Source: a virus
IMG/VR virus record: IMGVR_UViG_3300035195_000791
Span: 1-39,460 of that record
Strand: one strand, 5' to 3'
DNA length: 39,460 nucleotides
The position numbers were made by a program, and so were the translations under genes. Below the pieces are notes generated by a model, which saw nothing but the letters and a program-made list of their open reading frames with translations, was not told the origin of the DNA and searched no databases. Positions 30,881 to 39,460 of the stretch are shown one piece after another. The number at the start of each line of letters is the position of its first letter. Within the stretch, counting starts at the first letter, position 1.

Positions 30881-31666
30881 CTATGGAAAACTTTTCATCA
30901 TGCTACTACCAACAGAAAACAACTCTACTTCAGTAGTATCGTCATTAACTAAAGTAAATTCCATATAGTAACCACGCATACCGTAACTCTCCGCTACAGT
31001 GTTATTAGCAAACAATAAAAAGTTATTAGCTACAGGAGCAGTTGCGCCCGTTACTGTGGTATCTAAAGTTACAGTTCCGCTGTCTCCTAACTTAGTTACT
31101 GCTGTTACTTTTCCTGCAAGCACAGGAGCTTGGCCATTAACTAAAGTATAAGCGTTTGCACCATTAGTAATAAGGTTTCCTATATTATTATTAAAAGAAC
31201 AAACTAATGCATTGGCGTTTCCAGCTACACTTGCTATAGTTCCTAAACCATTAGAATATCTTAAAGCAAAATTTGTAACACCTGTGTTGTGTCTTACATA
31301 AGCAAACCATTCCCCTTCTTTCTGTTCAAAGTTTATTTCTGCTACATTTCCTTGACTTAAATCTGTAAGTAAAGATGTGCAATTCCAAACCGCATTACTT
31401 TCAAAAGAAAGTGTTTTAAATAATTTAATTGTTAGCGATGGCTCAGGATTAAATACACTGGTTACTTGTGAACTACCTTGGATGCCATAATAGTTATTAC
31501 GTAATGGAGAAGTATTATGTCTATATATATTTCCATTTTGAAACGTATACAAAAAACCATTCATTCCTTTTATATATTCAGGATAGAATGTGTAAAATGA
31601 CGGCCAACCTTCAACACCTTCGCTGTAGGTTAATGTAAATGGATTATTTAATGATGGTATAGGCAT
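30881..31666 (-). CDS. Tail-associated structural protein (261 aa)
   Basis: A beta-rich protein with no signal peptide. It begins MPIPSLNNPFTLTYSEGVEGW, with FYPEYIKGMNGFLYTFQNGN at about 29-48. This combination (a call to an opened-out sheet, then FQNGNIYRHN) recalls tail structural proteins of crAss-like phages. The C-terminal half has a Thr/Val-rich beta domain (GTVTLDTTVTGATAP). It lies between fibre-like and ejection genes. The assignment is by pattern and position. Confidence 0.65.
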   Translation of the reverse strand: MPIPSLNNPFTLTYSEGVEGWPSFYTFYPEYIKGMNGFLYTFQNGNIYRHNTSPLRNNYYGIQGSSQVTSVFNPEPSLTIKLFKTLSFESNAVWNCTSLLTDLSQGNVAEINFEQKEGEWFAYVRHNTGVTNFALRYSNGLGTIASVAGNANALVCSFNNNIGNLITNGANAYTLVNGQAPVLAGKVTAVTKLGDSGTVTLDTTVTGATAPVANNFLLFANNTVAESYGMRGYYMEFTLVNDDTTEVELFSVGSSMMKSFP

Positions 31667-31675
31667 AGTTTTTTT

Positions 31676-32716
31676 TTATGGTGTTACACAGTTTCCAGTT
31701 GATATTACTACCCCTCTTCTAACTTGAATATATGAACTTGAAGCTTGTAATGAATAGAATTTAGGGGTTGCTGTGTCGTTTAAATAAGTCGATCCATTAA
31801 TTGTAGTAAACACAAAGTTCCCTACATTTGGTATTGTATTAGTGTCTTCATTAAAAGGAGCTGTAGTACCTGTAGCGTTTCTTGCAAAATATAACGTTTG
31901 AGTATCTGCACCACAATTAGGTACACTATTAGTTGCTGCGGATGCTGTAAATGAAGGTAAATCTGCTGGACAATCTACTTCCCAACTAAAAGCTGTTCCA
32001 CACATAGGTGCAGCAATTAATACATTTCCTAAAGTAGGCGTAACACTTGTTTTAGGAAAGACTAAAGTAAATACTGGAGAGGAAGGTGTTGATGTATCAG
32101 TGGCGTATCCAACCTGATTATTTACTACACTAACACTTTGAAGAGTGCCTTGAGCTACATAAGATCCACTTGTTAAAACGTAATTTTGAGGTTGATCTCC
32201 TTGACTACATGAACCTCCTGGAGCTGTTGTGTAGTTTCCAACTAAATTTGCATTTTGATTACCAACATACGTAGGTAGTTGTGTGCCTTGATTATTTTGT
32301 CCTGCATAATCTACAGTTGCTCCTGATCCGTCCACTAACGTTACTCCATTATGATTGTTAAAAGCAGTCAGTCTATTATAATAAGCACTATTGTAAGTTA
32401 CTAATAAACCATCAGGTATACTTGATCCTAAAAAACATCTTAATATAACCGCACCTGTGGAGTTGGCTAAATCAACTGAAGCTTGAAACCATCCGTTTTG
32501 ATTACTTATAGCCGCAGAAACTCCATTACCACAGGACACCGCACATGTATCGCATGATTGTGCGTTTAACAAAATACCATTTAATTGTTGTCTTACAATA
32601 CCTGCATTAGAATAGAATCCATCAGGCGCAAGAGTGGTCAATGCTGCATTTGTATATATAGCAGATGCAGTAGAGAAAGATGTTCCATTAAAATAATATA
32701 TTCCTAATTGAGCCAT
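31676..32716 (-). CDS. Tail fibre/receptor-binding-like protein (346 aa)
   Basis: A beta-rich, Asn/Ser/Thr/Gly-rich protein. The N-terminus has YYFNGTSFSTASAIYTNAAL then APDGFYS, a motif often found in flavophage tail proteins. Next is a C-x2-C-x3-C motif (C55, C58, C62). The same C-x2-C-x3-C and IYTN elements occur near the C-terminus of the adjacent 1598-residue protein, which suggests that the two assemble together. It could be a fibre or adhesin at the tail tip. There is no depolymerase motif. Confidence 0.62.
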   Translation of the reverse strand: MAQLGIYYFNGTSFSTASAIYTNAALTTLAPDGFYSNAGIVRQQLNGILLNAQSCDTCAVSCGNGVSAAISNQNGWFQASVDLANSTGAVILRCFLGSSIPDGLLVTYNSAYYNRLTAFNNHNGVTLVDGSGATVDYAGQNNQGTQLPTYVGNQNANLVGNYTTAPGGSCSQGDQPQNYVLTSGSYVAQGTLQSVSVVNNQVGYATDTSTPSSPVFTLVFPKTSVTPTLGNVLIAAPMCGTAFSWEVDCPADLPSFTASAATNSVPNCGADTQTLYFARNATGTTAPFNEDTNTIPNVGNFVFTTINGSTYLNDTATPKFYSLQASSSYIQVRRGVVISTGNCVTP

Positions 32717-32725
32717 TTTATTTTT

Positions 32726-35700
32726 TTAACAATTAATTATTTGAATTACTAAACCACTTGTACCAACTTGCATATACTGAGTGTTTGATATTTTATAATA
32801 ACCTAAAGGTAAGAAATTTACTATTCCTAAATTACTATCTTCACAATTTGAATTTGTATAGATTGAACTTCCTACTATTGGTAAAGCATTACTTCCGTTA
32901 TTATGATAATAAGTGCTTGATCTAACTAACCCACAAGCATCTTGTGGTTGCTCTGTTCCAGAACTTGCAAGAAATGAAGTACAACTCCATGTACATAAAC
33001 AACAAGCATCATTAGCTGAATTTGCATCATAACATAATTGTTGTGCAGAAATTTCTCTTACGTCATATATCACATATAAATATTGATTATTTGTAGGTAA
33101 ACTTAAATTTGATACAGTTGCTAAATGAATATTAGTTGATGGATTAGTAACAGCACTATTAGGTATTGTAGTTGCAGCTGCTAATAATGAAGCTACTCCT
33201 GCAGGTGTGTTTGGATATAAAGTATTAGAAGATAAGTATCTAAAATTATCTTGAGGGTAACTCCAATCATATGTATCAAAGTTAACTTTGTTAACTCTAA
33301 TAGTAAAATTCACCCCACTGTAAGGAAAAGTTCCTTGTGATCTAACACCAACCTGACTATTATAAAAACTAAATATAGTATTATTAGAGCCTAATGTTGC
33401 CATGTCACTATCAACAGGACTAATAGAAGTTGTATCTGCCCAATTGTATTCTACGTGTATAGTTTGGCCACTATTAGTACTTGAATTTATTAAACACTTA
33501 AATACTGTTAATGGAGTTTTAACTACACATTCAGGTGTTACACTATAAGTTGCTGTTCCCCCAGGTGTAATTTTTATTGTTGCTGTTGTAGGTGTGGCAG
33601 ATGATTTAGTCCAACTAAAGTTTCCAGATCCTGTAACGCTACCTGAATTATAATTATTACCATTCCATGAAACATTTATAGTTATACTACCTGAAGTAAC
33701 ATTATAAGCTACGTTTGAAGCTCCAATTATAGTTCCATACTCATAAGTATTAGAAACTATTTGATTTTGGTTTTTAAAATTTATTTCTACACCACAACCA
33801 TAAACAGGGTCTGGAACAGGAACTGAATTTAAATTAGTACCTATTACATACTCGTCCATAAAAGGATCGTACCCTCCTATTTTTTGTGTATTGAGCTGAA
33901 AGTTGAATTGGTCTCTAAACCAAGATCTCATACCCAAATCAGATATTACTTTTAATCTGTCATTCACAGAATTACCAACCAGTTCGATAACAGCTCCTCT
34001 TTTAGTATCTGTAAAATAAAAGTAAGCTCCATAGTTTGCAAAACTTTCTGGATTATAACTAATACCATATTCTTCTACACGAGCTATTTGCGTCCCTAAA
34101 ACTTGAGGCACTGAAGCAATAACACCACCACCTGTTGAATCGCTAATAATATTTTTAGATGCAAGTACATAACTAATTCTATCTTCTTGCAATGTTAAAA
34201 TATCTGTTTCTCTTGCAAACAATAATTGTATAGGGCCAAATGAAGTTTCTAAAGTTTTAAAATTAGCTAATCCTAAATTAAATTCATTAAGATTATTTAA
34301 TCCTGAACTACTACTGTATACTCCACTGTATGTTAAATCAGCAAATCTATTTGTTTCTTTAAAATCTTGTTGTGACGCTGCCAATCCTCTTTGACCCATT
34401 ACTACAGATCTTCCTTCTATTCTATCTAAATATTTAAAACTTTCTACTCCGTTACCAAACGTGTAACAATCCATAAAATCTAAAGTTACTATAGCTGGTT
34501 GAGTTAAAGTTTGATTTTGATCTCCAGCATCAGTATCATTATCTGATTGATGTAACATAATTCCTGTACCTCCATTTCTAACTAAAGGCAATGCTCTCGA
34601 TGCATCATAGTATATCTCTTCATTTGCATCAGCTGGCTGTGTTTCAAAAACTAATACTGAATTAGCTCTTTGTACAACTATGTCAGCTTTGACCCTCATT
34701 GTTTTGTTACCAATATTAAAAGGTTCGTCTACTCCAATACCACCACATCTAACACCTAACCATAAAGGACTGTTTACATCTCCTGGAACTGCTTGTATAA
34801 ATTGAAAAGTCATGGTAAATTTCCCATTACAATCTACATTGTTAGCACGTTTATAAGTTCCGCCTGAGCCACTTATTGATGGATCAATACCACTACCAGA
34901 TGGTGTAGCAAACGCACTGGAATATTCACCAGTACATTCTACGTTTTCACAAAGATCTGCTTCAAGATCAACATTAGATGCTGTCCACCAATCTGCAAAA
35001 TCATTAAATGTTTCCGAAGCAACAAATGTTTTTTCTATTCTCCAATGTCTTATAGGTGCGCCTAATCCATTACCTCCCCTTCTAAATTCAAACATAACCT
35101 CTATTATTGAACCTCCAGGAATATTGTAATTTGTAGTTGAGTTATTAGCTTGATCATATGTAAATAACGGATAAGATAAAGCCCATACAGTACCACAAGC
35201 ATTTTCACTATCACTACCTCGACTTCTTTCTCCATAATCTATTATAGCGTCATCACTAATTTCAATACTAAAATTAGATGCTTTAAGCTGCATATAAAGT
35301 CCTGCTAATTGCTCAGAGTTTGTTCCAAGCTCTTGCACTCCGTTTAAAAAATCAGAACTTTGAGCATCAACCGCAAGTACAGTTGTTTCAACTAAAGATG
35401 TTAATGCACCCCCAGTATCTCTTTTTACAATAATTCTATCTCCTGTCTTTACTTTATTGGTGTTATCTCCTTCTAATTTAAAATGAGTTACATTATCAAA
35501 AGGATTGGTGTAAAAGAAATTTGTATATATTGTCTCATAACCTGCTTTACTTGGCTTTACTACGAATTTATATTTAGTTGCCCAAGTAGGAGCATAGTTG
35601 TTTACTGTTACTTGTATTCTGTTTTTATTTACACTTGATGAAGGGGAGATGTAAATAGTGTTGTATTCAGAAACTAAAACCGTAGAGGCTCTGGCATATT

Positions 35701-37522
35701 CATCCATATACACAATACCTGTTTCAAAATCTCTATTACTATGTAAACTATTTTTATTTATATTACTACTGTACTGTACATTAAATCTTATAAATCTAAA
35801 ATACTCATACATGTTACTTGTAACACCGCCCGTAGTGTTAGTATAGTTCATTGCCAATAACTGAATTGTAAATGAAGATGAACCAGGAGTTCCCGATATT
35901 TTAAATCCTTGCTGTACGGTAGAAGATGTAACACTACTTATATTTTTTGTAAAAGCACATGTTATTTGAGGTGGCACTAAAGCTGCATTAAATCTATCTG
36001 TAAGAGAGAAACCTTGATCAGCTGTCGCCATTGGTTCAAAGTTTGTGCTTTCAATAGTTCCAATTGCATTTTCAAAATCAGATGATGTAACAAAATCATA
36101 TGTATTAGCATAATTTTGTGTAAGATTTATTACTACACCTATTGAAGTATCTGCAGTTTTAAAACCAGCATTCGACTGATAACAAGAAGTGCCAGTAGTT
36201 CCATTTATTAATGCATGTTCAAATCTAATATTTAAAACAATTTGTGACCCTTGTTTTAATTTATCTTCTATTTCAGCTAAATTTACAGTTGCTAAAGAGT
36301 TTGCTACTGTGGTTGCAGTTGCAGCGTTTATAGTATAATTTACACCTGTTGAAAACACAGGCCCTGCTAAATTTTTAAAATCTAATGCTGTCTCTAATAA
36401 AGATGTAGAAAAGTCTAAAGGTATATTTTGCTTATTTCTATTAACTATATCAAAACCATCACTATAATTTCCATATATTAATCGGTTACCCATTATTGTT
36501 TGAGCTTGCGCTTTTAAAGGAACATTATCGTATAATCTTAGCAATTCATCCGCACCAATAACTGAATATATTTTACTGTTTGTAAAAACATATTCTTGAT
36601 GAGTGTTATCTGCCCATCCGTAATCTTCTTTTTTAAACCTTTCAATTACGTATATACTGTTAGTATTTGAATCTTTATAAAGTAAATCTACTTGAACTAC
36701 CCTGTCACTTCCTGTACTAAATTGTACTTTAGCTCCATTAAAATTATTAGACATACCTGCATTATCATAAGTTCTTGTATCAAACCTAAAATTACCAGGT
36801 TGAAATGCTGCTAAACTAAATAATGATGTAGCACTGTATTCATTATTTAGATATTTGTATCTATATGCAAAACTTATAAATCTATCTTCTAAATAATTTT
36901 GTCCACCAGCCGCATTAATTAATGAAAACGTAGGAGCTGGTAAAGGAATACTCCCCGATGGTAGTAAATCTTCAAACCCTGGTGGTTTTAATATTACTGA
37001 AATATCTTCTTCTTCTATACCATCTGTATTACCTGTAGGAAAATCATAGTTACTTGTAACATTAATTCTCCTTGGAGGATTTTTACCATCAGTAAAAAAC
37101 AATAAGTTTTCAATTTTATCTACACCTGTTACTAAATACTCAGGGTCAAACTTTAAAACGTCTAATGTTATTACATGATATATAAGTTGATCAGTTTGTG
37201 TATTAAAAGACACAATCATATCTACCGTTTCGTCTTGAGCTACTGGATTATCTGGATCATGAACAAACCAATATATGGTTTCTAACTGACCATCATCAAA
37301 TGCACCGAGACACTTAGCTAAAGGAGACAAAGGTTGACCGCCATAACTTAATGTTGTCAAAGCAGAATTTCCTCTTGAATTTTCTACAGCACCTATTTCA
37401 GTGTTTTCAGTAGAACCTAAACGTACATTTATGGCATCAATATATTCACCTGGCGGAAGAAGTCTTTCATCCACAGATTTATTCATTCTACCTGCAATAA
37501 AATTTGTGTTTACTATTGGCAT
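32726..37522 (-). CDS. Large tail protein, muzzle/stabilisation type (1598 aa)
   Basis: It begins MPIVNTNFIAGRMNKSVDER followed by LLPPGEYIDAINVRLGS, the pattern of proteins annotated as stabilisation (Tstab, P22 gp10/T7 gp12-like) in crAss-like and related marine phages. The N-terminal 350 residues look like a propeller-type structural core (NVRLGSTENTEIGAVENSRG, then WFVHD, LLFFTDGKNPPRRINV). The rest is a long chain of beta domains rich in Asn, Ser and Thr, with Cys-containing sections. The last 100 residues carry ACCLCTWSC and SSIYTN. It should form the lower tail tube/nozzle. It has no coiled coil and no signal peptide. Confidence 0.78.
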   Translation of the reverse strand: MPIVNTNFIAGRMNKSVDERLLPPGEYIDAINVRLGSTENTEIGAVENSRGNSALTTLSYGGQPLSPLAKCLGAFDDGQLETIYWFVHDPDNPVAQDETVDMIVSFNTQTDQLIYHVITLDVLKFDPEYLVTGVDKIENLLFFTDGKNPPRRINVTSNYDFPTGNTDGIEEEDISVILKPPGFEDLLPSGSIPLPAPTFSLINAAGGQNYLEDRFISFAYRYKYLNNEYSATSLFSLAAFQPGNFRFDTRTYDNAGMSNNFNGAKVQFSTGSDRVVQVDLLYKDSNTNSIYVIERFKKEDYGWADNTHQEYVFTNSKIYSVIGADELLRLYDNVPLKAQAQTIMGNRLIYGNYSDGFDIVNRNKQNIPLDFSTSLLETALDFKNLAGPVFSTGVNYTINAATATTVANSLATVNLAEIEDKLKQGSQIVLNIRFEHALINGTTGTSCYQSNAGFKTADTSIGVVINLTQNYANTYDFVTSSDFENAIGTIESTNFEPMATADQGFSLTDRFNAALVPPQITCAFTKNISSVTSSTVQQGFKISGTPGSSSFTIQLLAMNYTNTTGGVTSNMYEYFRFIRFNVQYSSNINKNSLHSNRDFETGIVYMDEYARASTVLVSEYNTIYISPSSSVNKNRIQVTVNNYAPTWATKYKFVVKPSKAGYETIYTNFFYTNPFDNVTHFKLEGDNTNKVKTGDRIIVKRDTGGALTSLVETTVLAVDAQSSDFLNGVQELGTNSEQLAGLYMQLKASNFSIEISDDAIIDYGERSRGSDSENACGTVWALSYPLFTYDQANNSTTNYNIPGGSIIEVMFEFRRGGNGLGAPIRHWRIEKTFVASETFNDFADWWTASNVDLEADLCENVECTGEYSSAFATPSGSGIDPSISGSGGTYKRANNVDCNGKFTMTFQFIQAVPGDVNSPLWLGVRCGGIGVDEPFNIGNKTMRVKADIVVQRANSVLVFETQPADANEEIYYDASRALPLVRNGGTGIMLHQSDNDTDAGDQNQTLTQPAIVTLDFMDCYTFGNGVESFKYLDRIEGRSVVMGQRGLAASQQDFKETNRFADLTYSGVYSSSSGLNNLNEFNLGLANFKTLETSFGPIQLLFARETDILTLQEDRISYVLASKNIISDSTGGGVIASVPQVLGTQIARVEEYGISYNPESFANYGAYFYFTDTKRGAVIELVGNSVNDRLKVISDLGMRSWFRDQFNFQLNTQKIGGYDPFMDEYVIGTNLNSVPVPDPVYGCGVEINFKNQNQIVSNTYEYGTIIGASNVAYNVTSGSITINVSWNGNNYNSGSVTGSGNFSWTKSSATPTTATIKITPGGTATYSVTPECVVKTPLTVFKCLINSSTNSGQTIHVEYNWADTTSISPVDSDMATLGSNNTIFSFYNSQVGVRSQGTFPYSGVNFTIRVNKVNFDTYDWSYPQDNFRYLSSNTLYPNTPAGVASLLAAATTIPNSAVTNPSTNIHLATVSNLSLPTNNQYLYVIYDVREISAQQLCYDANSANDACCLCTWSCTSFLASSGTEQPQDACGLVRSSTYYHNNGSNALPIVGSSIYTNSNCEDSNLGIVNFLPLGYYKISNTQYMQVGTSGLVIQIINC

Positions 37523-37526
37523 ATTT

Positions 37527-38450
37527 TTATTTTATCCACTTATCTTTTCCTCTCATGTTCATCAAGAGACGGCCAGGATGTATATTACTTAATCTTAATT
37601 TTGCATTTCTTAAAAGAGAAGACTTATCTTTTCTTGCTCTTGTTACAACATATTCTTGAACTCCAAGCCTGCCATTTAAAAGAGCAAAACGAATATATGC
37701 ATATATATAATCTTCAAATAATTTATTTAAACTAACTGAAGCATCATTTCCATTTTCCATTCCGTCAGAGACGTATTCTAAAACTATAGACATTACTCCT
37801 CCAGAAGAACTAAAATTAATAACTCCACCTTTTTTATCTATAGTAAATACAGGGTTTACATTTGCTGTTTCAGTATTTAATCCAAACCTTGCTCCTACTG
37901 CATAATCAAAATACCAACACCCATCTACGTTGTATCCTTCTTGACCGTCAAAGAGACTGTTAGAGTTTAAATAAATACTTCTTCCTCCTGATGTTATTCT
38001 TGCTAAATCTACTTCACTATCCTGTGGACTAAGAACATTACCATCTTGATCAAATAATAAATTAGAATTATTATCTTGTAAATATGCGGCAGCAAAACTT
38101 GTCTGAATATTTTCAGTTAGTGGAAGTAAAACTCCATTTTTCCATTGAGATATTCTTACCCAATTTACATAATCAGATGGTAAAATAAATCTATAGTTAC
38201 TATCTAAATCTAATTGTAATATTTTAATTTCTTTTAAAGCATCATAGTTCAGCTCTTGTATTCCACGTTTTGCGTGAAACAAGACTTGAAATCTATTTAG
38301 ATTATTTACTAATTCATGATTACCTTGATAGATAAGCATAAAATTATTTACTATGTCTTCTAATGATATATACTGATATGAACCCCAATTTGCATCATTA
38401 GGGTTTACCTCGTTATTAGTATAATATTGATATTGGTTTATATATGCCAT
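37527..38450 (-). CDS. Head-tail connector/tail tubular-like protein (307 aa)
   Basis: A helical N-terminal domain (about 25-80; LEDIVNNFMLIYQGNHELVN) then KRGIQELNYDALKE and FILPSDYVNWVRISQ (about 108-122). This resembles podophage tail tubular A/gp4-type ring proteins, which have a helical ring core and a beta insertion. The central part (about 125-235) is a beta-rich insertion and the C-terminus is helical and basic. It is 1 base from the upstream gene, as expected for a pair of stacked ring proteins. Confidence 0.65.
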   Translation of the reverse strand: MAYINQYQYYTNNEVNPNDANWGSYQYISLEDIVNNFMLIYQGNHELVNNLNRFQVLFHAKRGIQELNYDALKEIKILQLDLDSNYRFILPSDYVNWVRISQWKNGVLLPLTENIQTSFAAAYLQDNNSNLLFDQDGNVLSPQDSEVDLARITSGGRSIYLNSNSLFDGQEGYNVDGCWYFDYAVGARFGLNTETANVNPVFTIDKKGGVINFSSSGGVMSIVLEYVSDGMENGNDASVSLNKLFEDYIYAYIRFALLNGRLGVQEYVVTRARKDKSSLLRNAKLRLSNIHPGRLLMNMRGKDKWIK

Positions 38451-38451
38451 C

Positions 38452-39420
38452 TTAACTTGTTTCTTGTGTGTCTAAATTTTCTTGTCCTAACGCATACTCA
38501 ACAACATCTCCTTCTCTAATTTCTACCCCAGCGTATTGTAATATTTTCATTATTAAATTAGGCTCATCTGATAATGGTAATTCAAAACTTTGATACAAAG
38601 GATCAGAAGCATTGAATATAGGATCATTTCCAGAAGTCTCTAAATAAGTCCAATTAGGTGTAAACGGATATCTAATATACTGAGAAACTACTTGACCTTG
38701 CTCATATATAGTAATAGGATACATCTTAGCCGCTAAAGCATCCTGAGTGTATGCAGGGTAAGTTAGAGTTGGTTTTGTTAAAAGAGAGTTGTCTAAAAGT
38801 GTAATTTTAGAATGAGTTACTTTTTCAGCTTCTTTAATATCCGAACTATTAAATATAGAATAACTTATTCCTGTTGCAGTTAAATTGGTTGCTTCTAATT
38901 CCAGTCGTGTTTGTGAAGTAACTACTTCTACTACTGCATTAAAAGGAATACCACCTACAACATATCCTACTATATCTCCAGCAACAACACCATTTGTTAT
39001 AAAGGTAGCATTAGTATCAATAAGTTGATTGTTACCTACTACTGCAGTATTTGTTCCCGTAGCTCTTACTGTTTGATAAATTAATATTTTGTTTAGTAAA
39101 TAGTAATCACTTCCATTTAAAGTTGTGGTAGGAAGTGTATATAAACTTTTATTTAATTGAGCTGTACTTTGATTTAACAAAGGACTAATAACGCTAAACG
39201 TATCTATAACCTCTTCTAAGCCTTTTACAATATCTGCATAACCTGTTCCAGAGGTTCTATTATTTTCTCTGTTAATCCAGTTGTTATATTGGTAAAAGTA
39301 ATCCTCAAACATATCCATTTGCGCTTGCAAACAATATAAATTAAAGTCTTGAGGAGAAAGGTATCCGTAATTGTTTTTATTGAGTACAGCTAATACTGTA
39401 TTTCTTACAGAATTTATCAT
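38452..39420 (-). CDS. Connector/ring-like structural protein (322 aa)
   Basis: The first gene of the visible late transcript. It begins MINSVRNTVLAVLNKNNYGY and has a helical N-terminal part (to about 100; FNLYCLQAQMDMFEDYFYQY), then a beta insertion at about 130-190 (ATFITNGVVAGDIVG; RLELEATNL) and a helical C-terminus. It looks like a second adaptor of the neck. Head genes (portal, capsid, terminase) are expected upstream but fall outside the window. Confidence 0.6.
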   Translation of the reverse strand: MINSVRNTVLAVLNKNNYGYLSPQDFNLYCLQAQMDMFEDYFYQYNNWINRENNRTSGTGYADIVKGLEEVIDTFSVISPLLNQSTAQLNKSLYTLPTTTLNGSDYYLLNKILIYQTVRATGTNTAVVGNNQLIDTNATFITNGVVAGDIVGYVVGGIPFNAVVEVVTSQTRLELEATNLTATGISYSIFNSSDIKEAEKVTHSKITLLDNSLLTKPTLTYPAYTQDALAAKMYPITIYEQGQVVSQYIRYPFTPNWTYLETSGNDPIFNASDPLYQSFELPLSDEPNLIMKILQYAGVEIREGDVVEYALGQENLDTQETS

Positions 39421-39435
39421 TGATTTCTTTTTTTA

Positions 39436-39443
39436 CAAAGATA
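39436..39443 (-). promoter_or_regulatory. Late promoter -7 box TATCTTTG
   Basis: The minus strand reads TATCTTTG (39443-39436), 16 bases before the first late ATG in the window. The -33 region lies at or beyond the window edge and the base run there is A-rich. It drives the tail and ejection genes leftward for about 19 kb. Confidence 0.65.
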
Positions 39444-39445
39444 GC

Positions 39446-39460
39446 AAAAAAAAAAGAGGC
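39446..39460 (-). terminator. Partial terminator at the window edge
   Basis: The minus strand reads GCCTC followed by ten T (39460-39446), the 3' half of a stem plus U-run like the complete terminator at 6257-6288. The other half of the stem is outside the window. It implies that a leftward gene ends just to the right, immediately before the late promoter. If the genome is circular, the upstream gene could be the basic cluster at the left edge, but no stem partner is visible there. Confidence 0.5.

Noticed and set aside
1-39460. Integrase, excisionase or CI-type repressor indicating a temperate phage
   Set aside because: No Tyr or Ser recombinase motifs and no classic repressor gene were seen; the single winged-helix gene is not enough to claim lysogeny, and unseen flanks could hold such genes.

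Overview
The window is a 39.5 kb piece of an A+T-rich tailed-phage genome whose host is most likely a member of the Bacteroidota, probably a marine flavobacterium. The evidence for the host is direct: transcription units are preceded by the Bacteroidota -7 box TAnnTTTG, in three places with a -33 TTG 19-20 bases upstream, starts lack strong Shine-Dalgarno sequences, and the replication gene has a VirE_N/BT4734-type primase domain typical of that phylum. The tail genes look podovirus-like (connector/ring proteins, a very large muzzle/stabilisation-type protein and a set of ejection proteins), recalling crAss-like and T7/P22-like phages. Terminase, portal and major capsid genes are absent, so the genome must continue beyond the window. 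No integrase, CI-like repressor, tRNA or CRISPR array was seen.

Layout. (1) 4-3367, minus strand: a peptidoglycan amidase of the T7-lysozyme type followed by eleven tightly packed genes for very small, extremely basic proteins; eight of them carry exactly two cysteines. (2) 3373-3873: a divergent promoter/operator with an inverted repeat, and a rightward winged-helix-like gene. (3) 3870-5937, minus strand: a chaperonin operon groEL - 63-residue unknown - groES. (4) 5938-7063: a mostly non-coding region with the groEL promoter, a TGTCATT repeat element, a terminator, one small gene and a G+C-rich island. (5) 7064-20209, plus strand: the early region, with many small unknown proteins, then a stand-alone DnaA domain IV protein, a DUF1071 annealing protein with a RecE-like exonuclease, an SSB-like protein, a primase-SF3 helicase, an SF2 helicase, a VRR-NUC nuclease and a metallophosphatase. 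(6) 20124-39420, minus strand: the late tail and DNA-ejection module, read from the right end towards the middle.

How it works together (inference). Early genes are read rightward from promoters at about 7.0, 9.25 and 11.04 kb. The replication and recombination genes copy the genome, perhaps from one of two near-identical A+T-rich elements at 6018-6125 and 13608-13715. Late genes are read leftward from 39.44 kb. The encoded GroEL/GroES could fold large virion proteins, and the array of two-cysteine basic proteins is best explained as a protamine-like set of nucleic-acid-binding or virion proteins made together with the lysis enzyme. That array is the most novel feature here.
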